From assembly GCA_937862885.1 (NCBI GenBank), contig CALMEE010000087.1, positions 1-49,679 on the forward strand: a stretch of 49,679 nucleotides of DNA, in the 5' to 3' direction. Shown here in pieces: positions 25,499-33,936 of this stretch. How positions within the stretch are numbered: position 1 is the stretch's first letter; each line of letters begins with the position of its first letter. The translations under genes were made by a program, and so were the position numbers. This DNA comes from an uncultured Planctomycetaceae bacterium. GTDB lineage: Bacteria > Planctomycetota > Planctomycetia > Pirellulales > Pirellulaceae. A model generated the notes under the pieces. The model was given only the letters and a program-made list of their open reading frames with translations, searched no databases and was not told where the DNA came from.

Positions 25499-26143
25499 AT
25501 GCCAATGAATGACCGCCAACTCGACAAACTATTGCGCGAGGTATCACCTCCGGATGACCTGCACAATCAGCTTAAGCAACTGATCGCACACCAGGAATGG
25601 TCCGAAGCAATCACCGCGGCACAGGCGGACACGAGTCTTGATTTAGCGACCAGCGTGCAAGCGCCGCCAAATCGAAAAAGTTTGCGTTGGGTTTGGGCGG
25701 TTGCTACGGTTGTGGTGGCGATGTTAACGGGTGGATTATGGTGGTTGTTCAATGACAAACCAGCGATTTCCCGGCCTGATCAGTCTGGAACAATGATTGC
25801 AGAATCAGATGAACAACTGCAAACAGTTGCGCCAGAATTAGCGGCTTTGGAACAGCAGAAGGCCGAGTCCGAAGCAGAGTTGGCGGAACTGGAAAAGCAA
25901 TTAACACTGCATTACATCGAGCTACGCCAAGTACGTTGGGCGGAGGTTGCAAAGCAGAGTCTGTCAAAAAATACTCGAGCGTCCGAACTGGCTGCTTTGT
26001 CATTGTTTACCGCCGCAGAGGCCGTTGTCCTATCTGGTTTGCCACTTGAGCTTGTAGCAGACAACCTAAAACTGGTGCTCGAGCGGTATCCAAATACCGA
26101 GGGGGCCGCTCGCGCCGCCGAGATGTTGGCCGGGTTGAACTGA
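25499..26143 (+). CDS. Putative membrane anti-sigma partner of the ECF factor
   Basis: A 214-residue protein with a cytoplasmic N-terminal part of about 60 residues, one transmembrane helix (about 63-85, VWAVATVVVAMLTGGLWWLF) and an outer part with a short coiled coil (LEQQKAESEAELAELEKQL) and a C-terminal helical segment. Position directly after the ECF gene, six bases apart and with no ribosome-binding site of its own, suggests translational coupling and anti-sigma function. It lacks the zinc-binding HxxxCxxC motif of the classic anti-sigma domain, so it would be a different type. Function is inferred from context and topology only. Confidence 0.65.
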   Translation: MPMNDRQLDKLLREVSPPDDLHNQLKQLIAHQEWSEAITAAQADTSLDLATSVQAPPNRKSLRWVWAVATVVVAMLTGGLWWLFNDKPAISRPDQSGTMIAESDEQLQTVAPELAALEQQKAESEAELAELEKQLTLHYIELRQVRWAEVAKQSLSKNTRASELAALSLFTAAEAVVLSGLPLELVADNLKLVLERYPNTEGAARAAEMLAGLN

Positions 26144-26244
26144 ACGCTGAACCCACAGTATATGCAGACCATTTTGCGACAACTTGTCGTTCGCTAGTCT
26201 GCGTTTATTAATTTTGTTAATCCGTTTCTAGTCGAGGGACAATC

Positions 26245-27138
26245 ATGCGTTTTTCCATATCACTATTTATGTTCGCAACCACAATGTTTTATTGGCCGCA
26301 TTCTTCCGCGAGTTTTGCGCAATCGGTGACCACGCCAAAAGAGCAAGCGGAATTAGAAACAAAAGTGGAGACGACGGCCTTGCAACAGAAATTCGAGTGG
26401 CTGCAATGGTCACTGGAATCCGAGGGCTTAGCGCGTGCAAGATTCCAGGTCCAATTTGACGAGATTCCAGAAATCGAACAGTCAATTCAAATTCAAATTG
26501 ATGCATTGAACGAAGAGCTATCGAGAAAACAAGTCATTTACGACACTAATTTGATCAGCGCGCTGGTTACACGGCGCGTCGCACTGATGATTGAAATTAC
26601 TGGACTGGAAGCGCGGCGAGACGCCTCAGCACGCGCGGCCTACACAGACGAGAAGTTGTTGCAACTTATGAACACCCAAATTGAGAAATTGAATCGGCTA
26701 TTGCAAACGGCAAATCAATCGCTGGAGAAGAAGATTAAGCTTTACGACAGCGGATCTATAACATCGGTTGAACTCGCCGATGCCGAAAACGCGGTCGTTA
26801 TGGCTGAACTACGTTTGCTAGAAAAACAGCAACAATTCGAGACGATGCGTGCAGGTGCTGGTGTAAACGGCGAGTTGACTTTATCGCTGGCGGAAAAGGA
26901 AGCCCAACTCCTGCTCGTCGATCAGTTGCTTTCCGAAGCTGCGGCTACACGCTCGAGCGTAACGAAATTAAGACAACTGGAGAGTCGTTTGGAACGACTG
27001 CAAACGGCGCGTGAGCTGGGAGTTTCTGAGAGCCTTCGCAAACAAGAAACGGAATATGCTGATCTACAACGACAATTAGTTCGCCTACGTGTTCAACTTG
27101 AAAACTTAAATTACCGGGAAAACAACGATGAAAACTAG
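26245..27138 (+). CDS. Exported helical protein with a TolC-like helix pattern
   Basis: A 297-residue protein with a signal peptide (MRFSISLFMFATTMFYW, cleavage near SFAQ) and an almost entirely alpha-helical, charged body. Residues about 150-200 read KIKLYDSGSITSVELADAE, then VVMAELRLLEKQQQ, a pattern seen in the helical hairpins of TolC-type outer-membrane efflux proteins, but no beta-barrel segment is evident. It may be a free periplasmic coiled-coil protein. AGGGA lies before the ATG at 26245. Its end overlaps the start of the VWA gene by 11 bases, so the two are probably co-translated. It is likely part of the ECF sigma operon or regulon. Confidence 0.7.
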   Translation: MRFSISLFMFATTMFYWPHSSASFAQSVTTPKEQAELETKVETTALQQKFEWLQWSLESEGLARARFQVQFDEIPEIEQSIQIQIDALNEELSRKQVIYDTNLISALVTRRVALMIEITGLEARRDASARAAYTDEKLLQLMNTQIEKLNRLLQTANQSLEKKIKLYDSGSITSVELADAENAVVMAELRLLEKQQQFETMRAGAGVNGELTLSLAEKEAQLLLVDQLLSEAAATRSSVTKLRQLESRLERLQTARELGVSESLRKQETEYADLQRQLVRLRVQLENLNYRENNDEN

Positions 27139-28504
27139 TCTATGCTTGTTTTTGATTTGCTTTGCGATTTGCAGCTTCGCATCGCAAACGAGTTTAGCAC
27201 AGTTGGGGATGTCCAGTATGTCCGTGGGCATGATGCGGGCAGGGCTCTTTCCATCGGCAGACTCGATTCGAGTGTCTGAATTCATCAATTACCATGAGCA
27301 TTTGTTGCCGCACCCATCAGACGGGCAACGACTGTCGCTCGACTTGAAACAACTGACGCATGAGGGCAAGCATTATGTGCAAATTGGCTTGGCCACACCG
27401 CGCACCTTCGATCAAGGCAATGCTCAGCCGCTCAATCTCGTATTGGTTATCGACACCAGCGGTTCAATGGCCGTTGGCAATCGAATCGAACGAGTGCGTC
27501 ACGGGTTGTCCATGATGGTCGAACGACTTCGTGCTAATGATCGTGTGACACTCGTTACATTTAGTAGTTCTGCTGAAGTATTGCTACCAGCATGTGGCAA
27601 AACCGATCAAGCTCGTATCCAAACGGCCATCAATTCGCTACGCCCGACAAGCAGCACCAACCTCCACGGCGGTTTGATGCTCGGGTATCAGATGGCATTG
27701 GAGAACTTTTGTCCCCGCCGTTCCAATCGGGTAATTTTGTTAACGGATGGCATCGCCAATGTGGGGCAAACGGATCCCAAGGCGATCGCGGCTGAGTCAG
27801 CCCTCTACAATCAACGCGGCATTGATCTATCCACGATCGGCGTCGGCGATGATCTGAATCACAACCTCTTGCGCGAATTGGCTTCGGCCGGTCGTGGCGC
27901 TGTGCACTTTGTCGATGATCGAGAAGACCTTACCAAATGTTTCATTACCGAAATCGAAAGTCTTTTGATCCCGGCTGTCAGGAATCTTAAACTGACCGTA
28001 GACGGTTTTGATAAGAAATCAAAGCCGCGTGTCTTCGGCTATGAACCGCAATTGAAGTCATACCAATTTGAGTTGCCCTTGGAGAACATGAGCCAAGGTG
28101 CGACACAAGTTGTGTTGCTTGAATTCTCTGGCAAGTCGCTACCAGAATCTTTAGATGTGAAACTCAACTTTTCTGACGCTATGAGCAGCACAGATAAAAC
28201 ATTGTGTCAACAGCTTGACATCAGCGCAAAGCAAGTTTCAATAGCGACCGAACGCAACACAAGATCCACGACTGGAGATGTTGAATGCGAGGATTTCCTG
28301 GGTGATTTCCCCAAGAATCTGGCCATCGCGTTTGTGGCCCAGGCATTGGCTGACGCGGCAAAAACGGCCGAGCAAGATGACGAAGCCGCTGGTCGCAAGA
28401 TTTTGAAACTTGGACTACGAAAAGCTAAATCCATCTACGCGAACCCTCAAGACGCTGATTTAGTCCGAATTACGCAGATCGCCAACAACATAATAAAGCA
28501 ATAA
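27128..28504 (+). CDS. Exported von Willebrand factor type A domain protein (YfbK-like)
   Basis: A 458-residue protein with a signal peptide (LCLFLICFAICSFAS, cleavage near SLAQ) and a VWA domain starting near residue 104. The metal-binding MIDAS is complete: DTSGSM at 109-114, the Thr in RPTSSTNLHGG, and the Asp in LLTDGIANVG. The region before the domain (VSEFINYHEHLLPHPSDG) and the beta-rich part after it match the YfbK-type arrangement. VWA domains bind partner proteins through the metal ion, so an adhesive or scaffold role in the envelope is likely. It overlaps the preceding helical protein gene by 11 bases. Together with the ECF pair it forms a signalling and envelope cluster. Confidence 0.88.
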   Translation: MKTSLCLFLICFAICSFASQTSLAQLGMSSMSVGMMRAGLFPSADSIRVSEFINYHEHLLPHPSDGQRLSLDLKQLTHEGKHYVQIGLATPRTFDQGNAQPLNLVLVIDTSGSMAVGNRIERVRHGLSMMVERLRANDRVTLVTFSSSAEVLLPACGKTDQARIQTAINSLRPTSSTNLHGGLMLGYQMALENFCPRRSNRVILLTDGIANVGQTDPKAIAAESALYNQRGIDLSTIGVGDDLNHNLLRELASAGRGAVHFVDDREDLTKCFITEIESLLIPAVRNLKLTVDGFDKKSKPRVFGYEPQLKSYQFELPLENMSQGATQVVLLEFSGKSLPESLDVKLNFSDAMSSTDKTLCQQLDISAKQVSIATERNTRSTTGDVECEDFLGDFPKNLAIAFVAQALADAAKTAEQDDEAAGRKILKLGLRKAKSIYANPQDADLVRITQIANNIIKQ

Positions 28505-28929
28505 AGAAATGCAATCATCCACGGCTTTGAACCGCAGGACGTGTTGCAAAAGACGGTCCCGGTTTTTGTCTGAAACACACTTCGGTTAACCGTCAGCCAC
28601 AGGCCTGCGGGCCAGAAAGTCTTGCGAAAACTTTAGTTCGCCTGCGACTGACTAGAAAACAACAGACACGGAAGTTATTTCAGGGCGATTGCTAAGTGGC
28701 GGGTCTTGCGGCTACTCGCCGGGAGTCTCTCATTGTTCTGCTCAGCCATTTCCGGGCTATGGGAAAAGCTGGCATGTACACCCCACAATTCGAGCCAAAA
28801 TGATCTTGGGGAATTTAAGGATGTTCTGATAGACTACGAAACTTGGTGAGTGTTTATAGAGTTTCAGGGTGCAGGCCCATCCGGTAGAAACTCAATCGAT
28901 TCAGCCCAAAACTGAGGGGATGACCATTC
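28505..28929. other. Spacer after the VWA gene
   Basis: 425 bases between the VWA gene and the GlsB-like gene, both on the plus strand. Only short chance frames are present. A GGCCTGCGGGCC inverted motif is visible near 28602-28613, but no T-run follows it. No terminator or RNA gene could be supported. Confidence 0.4.
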
Positions 28930-29286
28930 ATGGATCTAGAGCAATTTCAAGCGTATATCAACCTGGCGTTGACCTGGATTGGATTTGGAACGGTTGTTGG
29001 CTTAACCGCAAAAGCGCTAATGCCTGGGCGCGACCCTGGTGGCTCGGTTGCCGTGGTCTTGATGGGTATTGTCGGAACTTTGATTGGCTGCGCTTTGCTC
29101 AAATACTTTTACTGGGAGGAGACGATTCAACCTGTAAGCGTTAAAGGGTTTTTCGTTGGCACAGCCGGGGCCTTAGTCATTCTCACCTGCTACAAGGTAT
29201 TGGGGGGGTACTGGCTTGACGAAGGCGAGTATTCGCGAAAGCGTCGGCGTCGCCGCCGAATGCAAGAGTATTCCGTAGAGGATTGA
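28930..29286 (+). CDS. GlsB/YeaQ/YmgE family small membrane protein
   Basis: A 118-residue protein with three hydrophobic helices and the glycine-rich pattern of the transglycosylase-associated (GlsB/YeaQ) family: GFGTVVGLTAKALMPGRDPGG, then MGIVGTLIGCAL, and a third helix around FFVGTAGALVIL. It ends with a strongly basic tail (RKRRRRRR) that is longer than usual and could bind the phosphate groups of lipids. Members are linked to general stress in several bacteria; the biochemical activity is not known. The ATG at 28930 is preceded by GAGGGG at eleven bases. It lies between the VWA cluster and the btaAB operon. Confidence 0.82.
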   Translation: MDLEQFQAYINLALTWIGFGTVVGLTAKALMPGRDPGGSVAVVLMGIVGTLIGCALLKYFYWEETIQPVSVKGFFVGTAGALVILTCYKVLGGYWLDEGEYSRKRRRRRRMQEYSVED

Positions 29287-29372
29287 CGCCTGTCTTTCGA
29301 CTCACTGCAGCTCGGACTTACCACAGCATCCGACCATCTTCATCTCTGCTAGGTGACATGCATAGCGGAGTT

Positions 29373-29386
29373 CTCGTATTGTCGAG
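29373..29386. promoter_or_regulatory. Palindromic site 1 upstream of btaA
   Basis: CTCGTATTGTCGAG has inverted CTCG/CGAG arms around a six-base AT-rich centre. A second copy with one mismatch begins 32 bases downstream, about three helical turns away. That spacing fits a dimeric regulator binding on one face of the DNA. The binding protein is unknown. Confidence 0.4.
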
Positions 29387-29404
29387 TTTTCTCGCTTAGG
29401 TTAC

Positions 29405-29418
29405 CTCGTATTTTCGAG
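29405..29418. promoter_or_regulatory. Palindromic site 2 upstream of btaA
   Basis: CTCGTATTTTCGAG is the second copy of the site at 29373, with the same arms and one changed base in the centre. It lies about 170 bases before the btaA start. A weaker similar pattern (CTCGAAGTTGTCGAT) follows near 29511. Confidence 0.4.
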
Positions 29419-29585
29419 CAGCGGAATTCAAAACTGGTTGAAGATTGGGGTCGACCACCTTGAAACTCGGAGTCGAAATATTTGCTTACGAATCTGGGCC
29501 GTCGATTAACCTCGAAGTTGTCGATTAGGGCAGATACATCGCCATTCAAACCTACCCATTTTTCAAATCATTCCCCCTTGATAGA

Positions 29586-30854
29586 ATGGAGGCCTTTCCA
29601 AACTTCTTAAATGTCAAGGCGTTGACTGAGCAAACTATGGCGGAAACCCGACCCGTACTCAAAAAATCGATCTTCAATTGGGTAAGCAATCGGGTATTTA
29701 ATACGGTTCACCGCAACAATTTGGTTTACAATACGTGTTGGGAAGATCCGCGACTGGACCGAGTCGCTCTAAATATTGGCCCTGATGACAATATCGTGGT
29801 CATAACGTCGGCGGGTTGCAACGCATTGGACTATACGCTGATGTCTCCCAATCATGTGTATGCGGTCGACATGAATCCTCGGCAGAATGCGTTGCTTGAT
29901 CTGAAGTTGGCGGGAATTCGCAATCTGGAGTTCGACAAGTTTTTCCAGATGTTTGGTGAAGGCTACCTACCGAACGCAAGAAAAATCTACGAAAGCCAAC
30001 TCCGCAATGACCTGCCTGAACGCTCGCGCGCATTTTGGGATCGTCGCATCAAGTGGTTTGGAAATCGCCGGCGATCGTTCTACTTTCGCGGCACATCTGG
30101 AACATTTGCCAGGATGATGAAGGTCTATACCGACCGCTTCATCAAAGTTCGTCCCTATTTGGATGCCATGATCAGCGCGAAAACGCTGGAGGAACAGCAA
30201 CAAATTTACACGAGCAAGTTGTACGATAAATTCTGGACTGGACTCGTCAAGTTCACAATGAATCGGGATACGATCTTGTCGATGCTAGGCATTCCCAGAG
30301 CACAAAAGAGACAACTGGAAAATTACTACGAAGGTGGGATCGTTAAGTATATTCAGGATTGCGTCAAGGGAGTGTTTCACGATCTGCCTCTGAAAGAGAA
30401 CTATTTCTGGCGTTTATACATGGATGGAAAATACACTCGGGACTGTTGTCCAGAGTATCTAAAAGAGGAAAATTTCTGCCGACTCAAAGAAGGGTTAGTC
30501 AACCGTTTGACAACCTACACCGATTCGATTCAAGGTTTCCTGGAAAAACACCAAGGCACCATCTCGCGTTTCGTGCTGCTAGATCACATGGATTGGTTGT
30601 GCGATCATTTCTTTCCGCTATTGGAATCGGAATGGCAGGCCATCGTGGATCGGGCGGCGCCCAATAGCCGTTTGATTTGGCGGAGCGGCGGCTTGCGCAC
30701 GGATTACCTAAATGCGGTTAACGTTAATGTTCAAGGCCGTCAAGTATCGCTCGAATCACTCTTAAAGTATCACGAAGAATTGGCTAGAGAACTTCATCCT
30801 CAAGATCGCGTGCATACCTACGCGAGTTTCTATATTGCCGACTTGTTAATTTAA
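29586..30854 (+). CDS. btaA: BtaA: diacylglycerol 3-amino-3-carboxypropyltransferase (DUF3419)
   Basis: A 422-residue enzyme of the BtaA/DUF3419 family. BtaA transfers the 3-amino-3-carboxypropyl group of S-adenosylmethionine to diacylglycerol, making diacylglycerylhomoserine, the first step of betaine lipid (DGTS) synthesis. Recognisable parts are NLVYNTCWEDPRLDR near the N-terminus, the SAM-binding strand with SAGCNALDYTL, VYAVDMNPRQNALLDLK, and the C-terminal HMDWL and WRSGG segments. The ATG at 29586 gives the long form; ATG 29637 (17 residues later) is equally possible and neither has a good ribosome-binding site. The methyltransferase that finishes the pathway follows 42 bases later, which supports the assignment strongly. 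Confidence 0.9.
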   Translation: MEAFPNFLNVKALTEQTMAETRPVLKKSIFNWVSNRVFNTVHRNNLVYNTCWEDPRLDRVALNIGPDDNIVVITSAGCNALDYTLMSPNHVYAVDMNPRQNALLDLKLAGIRNLEFDKFFQMFGEGYLPNARKIYESQLRNDLPERSRAFWDRRIKWFGNRRRSFYFRGTSGTFARMMKVYTDRFIKVRPYLDAMISAKTLEEQQQIYTSKLYDKFWTGLVKFTMNRDTILSMLGIPRAQKRQLENYYEGGIVKYIQDCVKGVFHDLPLKENYFWRLYMDGKYTRDCCPEYLKEENFCRLKEGLVNRLTTYTDSIQGFLEKHQGTISRFVLLDHMDWLCDHFFPLLESEWQAIVDRAAPNSRLIWRSGGLRTDYLNAVNVNVQGRQVSLESLLKYHEELARELHPQDRVHTYASFYIADLLI

Positions 30855-30896
30855 CGATTGCCACTGTTGTGCTGGCAAAAAGAGTTTGAGTCCGTT

Positions 30897-31640
30897 ATGG
30901 GTCTATTGCGCGATTTCAGAGTAATTTTTCACATGCTATTTAAGCGCGGCAAAGGGCGAACCCATTCCGAGCGAATGGAAAATTTTTATTCCGCGCAGGC
31001 CAAGGACTATGACGAGTTTCGCAAGAAGTTACTGACGGGCCGCGAGGAATTATGGCACAAGCTCCCGGTTCCACCTCAAGGCGTGTGGGTTGATTTTGGA
31101 GGAGGGACTGGCTGGAACCTAGAGAACCTCAGCGAGCGGATTCATGAACTGAAAAAAATCTACGTCATCGATCTGTCCACCTCCTTGTTGAACATCGCTA
31201 GACAACGCTTTGCAGCCCGTGGCTGGACTAATGCCGAAGCAGTAGAAGCCGACGCCACGACCTACACGCCTCCCGAAGGCTTCGCGGACGTTGTCACGTT
31301 TTCTTATTCTCTAACCATGATTCCCAATTGGTTTGCGGCCATCGAAAACGCCAAGCGAATATTGAAACCGGGAGGCACGATCGGGATCGTCGATTTCTAC
31401 GTATCGCGAAAACACGCCGCGGAGGGGCTAGTCCAACATCGTTGGTTCACACGAAATTTCTGGCCGACGTGGTTTGCCACGGATAACGTCTTTCCCGACA
31501 AGGATCACTTACCGTTTCTTCTGCATCATTTTGCTAAGCAGGATCTCTTGGAAGGCCGCTGCAAAATCCCTTATCTACCCATTATCCGCATGCCCTATTA
31601 TCGGTTAATCGCCACTAAGCCGATAGTGGAACAAGTCTGA
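30897..31640 (+). CDS. btaB: BtaB: SAM-dependent methyltransferase for betaine lipid synthesis
   Basis: A 247-residue class I methyltransferase. BtaB adds three methyl groups to the amino group of diacylglycerylhomoserine to give diacylglyceryl-trimethylhomoserine (DGTS). The SAM-binding motif I is WVDFGGGTGWNLENL, motif II includes YVIDLSTSLLNIA, and later TYTPPEGFADVVTFSYSLTMI and LKPGGTIGIVDFY complete the fold; the VQHRWFTRNFWPTWF segment is typical of BtaB. I chose ATG 30897 over the TTG at 30858, since the family N-terminus begins near there. Pairing with btaA as an operon matches the bacterial betaine lipid locus, where the two activities are separate proteins rather than the single eukaryotic BTA1. 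Confidence 0.88.
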   Translation: MGLLRDFRVIFHMLFKRGKGRTHSERMENFYSAQAKDYDEFRKKLLTGREELWHKLPVPPQGVWVDFGGGTGWNLENLSERIHELKKIYVIDLSTSLLNIARQRFAARGWTNAEAVEADATTYTPPEGFADVVTFSYSLTMIPNWFAAIENAKRILKPGGTIGIVDFYVSRKHAAEGLVQHRWFTRNFWPTWFATDNVFPDKDHLPFLLHHFAKQDLLEGRCKIPYLPIIRMPYYRLIATKPIVEQV

Positions 31641-31675
31641 CGCTTCATCAAATTGTGGTTCGACCATGATTCATG

Positions 31676-32521
31676 TCAAGCAAGTTTAAAACCTGCATCA
31701 CCACAACAAAATCTGTCATGCAATTCGATTAGTTGTTCGGAAACTGGCGTCGTTTCCCTGGAACCAAGCGTTGTAATCAGCTGGCAAACGTTATAACCTC
31801 TGCAGGCAATCAAATAGCGCTCGAACCAAGCGTTGAATTCCAGCTCGTCCTGTTCACTGGCAAACGGAAATTTTCGCGGCGGGTAATCGATGGCAACACG
31901 CCAAGGTTTGGGCATGAGACGCGCGCGAAAACATTTTTGCGAGCGGCATAATTCTCGGTACAGTGGATCGCTTCCCATCTCAATCATAAGCTGTAACAGG
32001 TGCTCATCGATGGCATCGATATCGCGATTGGGAACAATTGCTCGCAAGCCCGCTGCCGTTCGATAGACGCGTAGCGAATAGTCCGCATGCTCTAGTTGCC
32101 AATGCCGCAATCGCTCCAGTTCGTCCTCTTGGGATCGCGGCTCCCTATTGCGATTGCCAAACAACTTGCCGAATAAACCAGTTGGTTTCTGTGGCTGGGG
32201 ATCGGTGTCGATGTCGACCATCATCAGCTTCGGCGTGTTGAGAATCAGCGAACCATAAGCGTTCCGGGAAATTACGGCGATTTCATGTCCAGCAGAATCG
32301 TGAATTCGCTCGACGACGAACTCGCAAATATTATTGTCGATGACATACTGATAATCCCGCCGCAGCGTATCAACTCGATTTGACTGAAGGGCCGTCAATA
32401 TTCGTGCAAGCCGCTGTTCCGCATTCCGCTGAGCCTCCTCCAGACTTCGGTCAGACCAACCTCGCGCCGAAACCGTTCGTTTCTCGTTTTCAACTTGTTT
32501 CCAATAGAGTGGAAAGCGCAT
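31676..32521 (-). CDS. Conserved-looking protein with possible primase-like (AEP) core
   Basis: A 281-residue soluble protein not assigned to a named family. A good ribosome-binding site (AGGAG, six bases before ATG 32521) and clean codon use show it is real. Three short motifs resemble the catalytic core of archaeo-eukaryotic primases: LMMVDIDTD with Asp103 and Asp105 at the end of a hydrophobic strand, YRTAAGLRAIV (residues 153-163) where primases have SGxH and this protein has Arg160 in place of His, and WRVAIDYP with Asp212. If real, the missing His suggests altered or lost polymerase activity. The segment SDPLYRELCRSQKCFRAR looks conserved. It converges with btaB. Functional assignment is weak. 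Confidence 0.55.
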   Translation of the reverse strand: MRFPLYWKQVENEKRTVSARGWSDRSLEEAQRNAEQRLARILTALQSNRVDTLRRDYQYVIDNNICEFVVERIHDSAGHEIAVISRNAYGSLILNTPKLMMVDIDTDPQPQKPTGLFGKLFGNRNREPRSQEDELERLRHWQLEHADYSLRVYRTAAGLRAIVPNRDIDAIDEHLLQLMIEMGSDPLYRELCRSQKCFRARLMPKPWRVAIDYPPRKFPFASEQDELEFNAWFERYLIACRGYNVCQLITTLGSRETTPVSEQLIELHDRFCCGDAGFKLA

Positions 32522-32895
32522 AGGCGACTCCTGGTAAGTTGCGTGGTCTCCAACCAGCCGTTAACAACAATTTGCCCGATTTCGCAAGCGCGAGCAAGCC
32601 TCAACAGGGGAATACTTACCAACCTTTGTGCAGAATCGTGCCACATTGTCCGATCGATATGGTGCAATGCAATTAAGTCAGTGTACAGCCGGAGAACTCA
32701 GGCAACCGTGACTCATCCTCGACATTGAAATATTTGTCTTTGGCCACAGAGTATCGCCAGCAACTCAATGAAGACACTTGAGCGGCTTTTCGTTGCGATC
32801 AACTCGTTTCGAGTCGATTTCACGAGTCCAAAACGAACTCCGACAGACTCAGTTAATGCCGGACGGGCACCAAGGCCTTTTGTAGCCGCCCGCGA
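32522..32895. other. Spacer between sdhB and the AEP-like gene
   Basis: 374 bases with both flanking genes on the minus strand. It should contain the promoter of the AEP-like gene and the end of the sdh transcript. A CGGGC/GCCCG inverted pair follows the sdhB stop, but no T-run accompanies it. No gene was recognised. Confidence 0.4.
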
Positions 32896-33672
32896 TCACT
32901 GAGCCTCCATTTTTCCGCGGCGATCCATGGGCTCGAGCAACGTTGCTCGCAAATAATCAGCATTTAACCGACCGATGAAGGCGATGCTAATGCCTTTGGG
33001 ACATTGCGCTTCACATTCTGCATAGTTACGACAAGAGCCAAAACCTTCTTCTTCCATTTTCTCAACCATGGACTTAGCTCGCAAATAACGCTCCGGTTGT
33101 CCTTGGGGCAATAAGCCCAAATGCGTCACTTTGGCAGCTGTAAACAGCATGGCCGAGCCGTTCGGACAGGCGGCGACGCACGCGCCGCAACCGATGCAGG
33201 TCGCTGCATCGAGCGCCTGTTCTGCAACTTCGGGCGCGATCGGCATCGAATTTGGCTCCGGTTTTGGTCCTGAATGATTGCTGATATAACCGCCCGCTTC
33301 GATAATGCGGTCAAAGGCACTGCGATCGACCATCAAGTCCTGAATCACTGGAAACGCTCGAGACCGCCAGGGCTCCACGTAAATGTCAGCACCGTCTTCG
33401 AAATGCCTCATGTACAATTGGCAGGTTGTTGTCTCCTGCATCGGACCATGGGCTTCTCCGTTGATTACCATCGAGCACATGCCGCAAACGCCTTCGCGAC
33501 AGTCATGATCAAAAGCCACCGGGCGGTTACCCTGGCTGAGCAATTGTTCGTTCAGGTGATCCATCATTTCCAAAAATGACATGTCGGGCAGGACACCATC
33601 AACCGTGTAGGTTTCCATTTTTCCTGTGTCGCTACGGTTTTCTTGACGCCACACATGCACGCGTATCTTCAT
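32896..33672 (-). CDS. sdhB: Succinate dehydrogenase iron-sulfur subunit
   Basis: A 258-residue subunit that carries electrons from the flavoprotein to the membrane quinone site. All three clusters are visible: the [2Fe-2S] ligands Cys58, Cys63, Cys66 and Cys84 (CREGVCGMC), the [4Fe-4S] set CIGCGACVAACP (159, 162, 165, 169) and the third cluster set at Cys214, Cys220 and Cys224 (CRNYAECEAQCPKG). The sequence is of the type found with a single-subunit cytochrome b558 anchor. ATG 33672 with AAAGAG upstream is preferred; the frame opens 12 codons earlier. It is separated from sdhA by 264 bases, more than usual within an operon, so an internal promoter is possible. Confidence 0.94.
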   Translation of the reverse strand: MKIRVHVWRQENRSDTGKMETYTVDGVLPDMSFLEMMDHLNEQLLSQGNRPVAFDHDCREGVCGMCSMVINGEAHGPMQETTTCQLYMRHFEDGADIYVEPWRSRAFPVIQDLMVDRSAFDRIIEAGGYISNHSGPKPEPNSMPIAPEVAEQALDAATCIGCGACVAACPNGSAMLFTAAKVTHLGLLPQGQPERYLRAKSMVEKMEEEGFGSCRNYAECEAQCPKGISIAFIGRLNADYLRATLLEPMDRRGKMEAQ

Positions 33673-33936
33673 TGAAGCATCTCTTTCATTTTGCGGTTGG
33701 CCGCCCATTCGTTGTAATTGCGATTCCTGTTCCGTCTATGCTTTGGTTTCAAGTTGTAATAACTTCAAGGGGCTCACATGGACCTGGCGTATGGCGAGGA
33801 TAAGCCCTCTCCAAGCACGAGTCTTAACCGATTTTGCACCGGCAAGAAAGTATCGCATAGTTGAAATTTGAAATTGCTGGATAGCCATTCGGTATTGCAT
33901 TTCCGTCTCAATCATGGAGCCAATCCCGCCTCCCAG

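Noticed and set aside
28595..28625. GGCCTGCGGGCC hairpin as a terminator of the VWA operon
   Set aside because: The stem is short and no T-run follows it.
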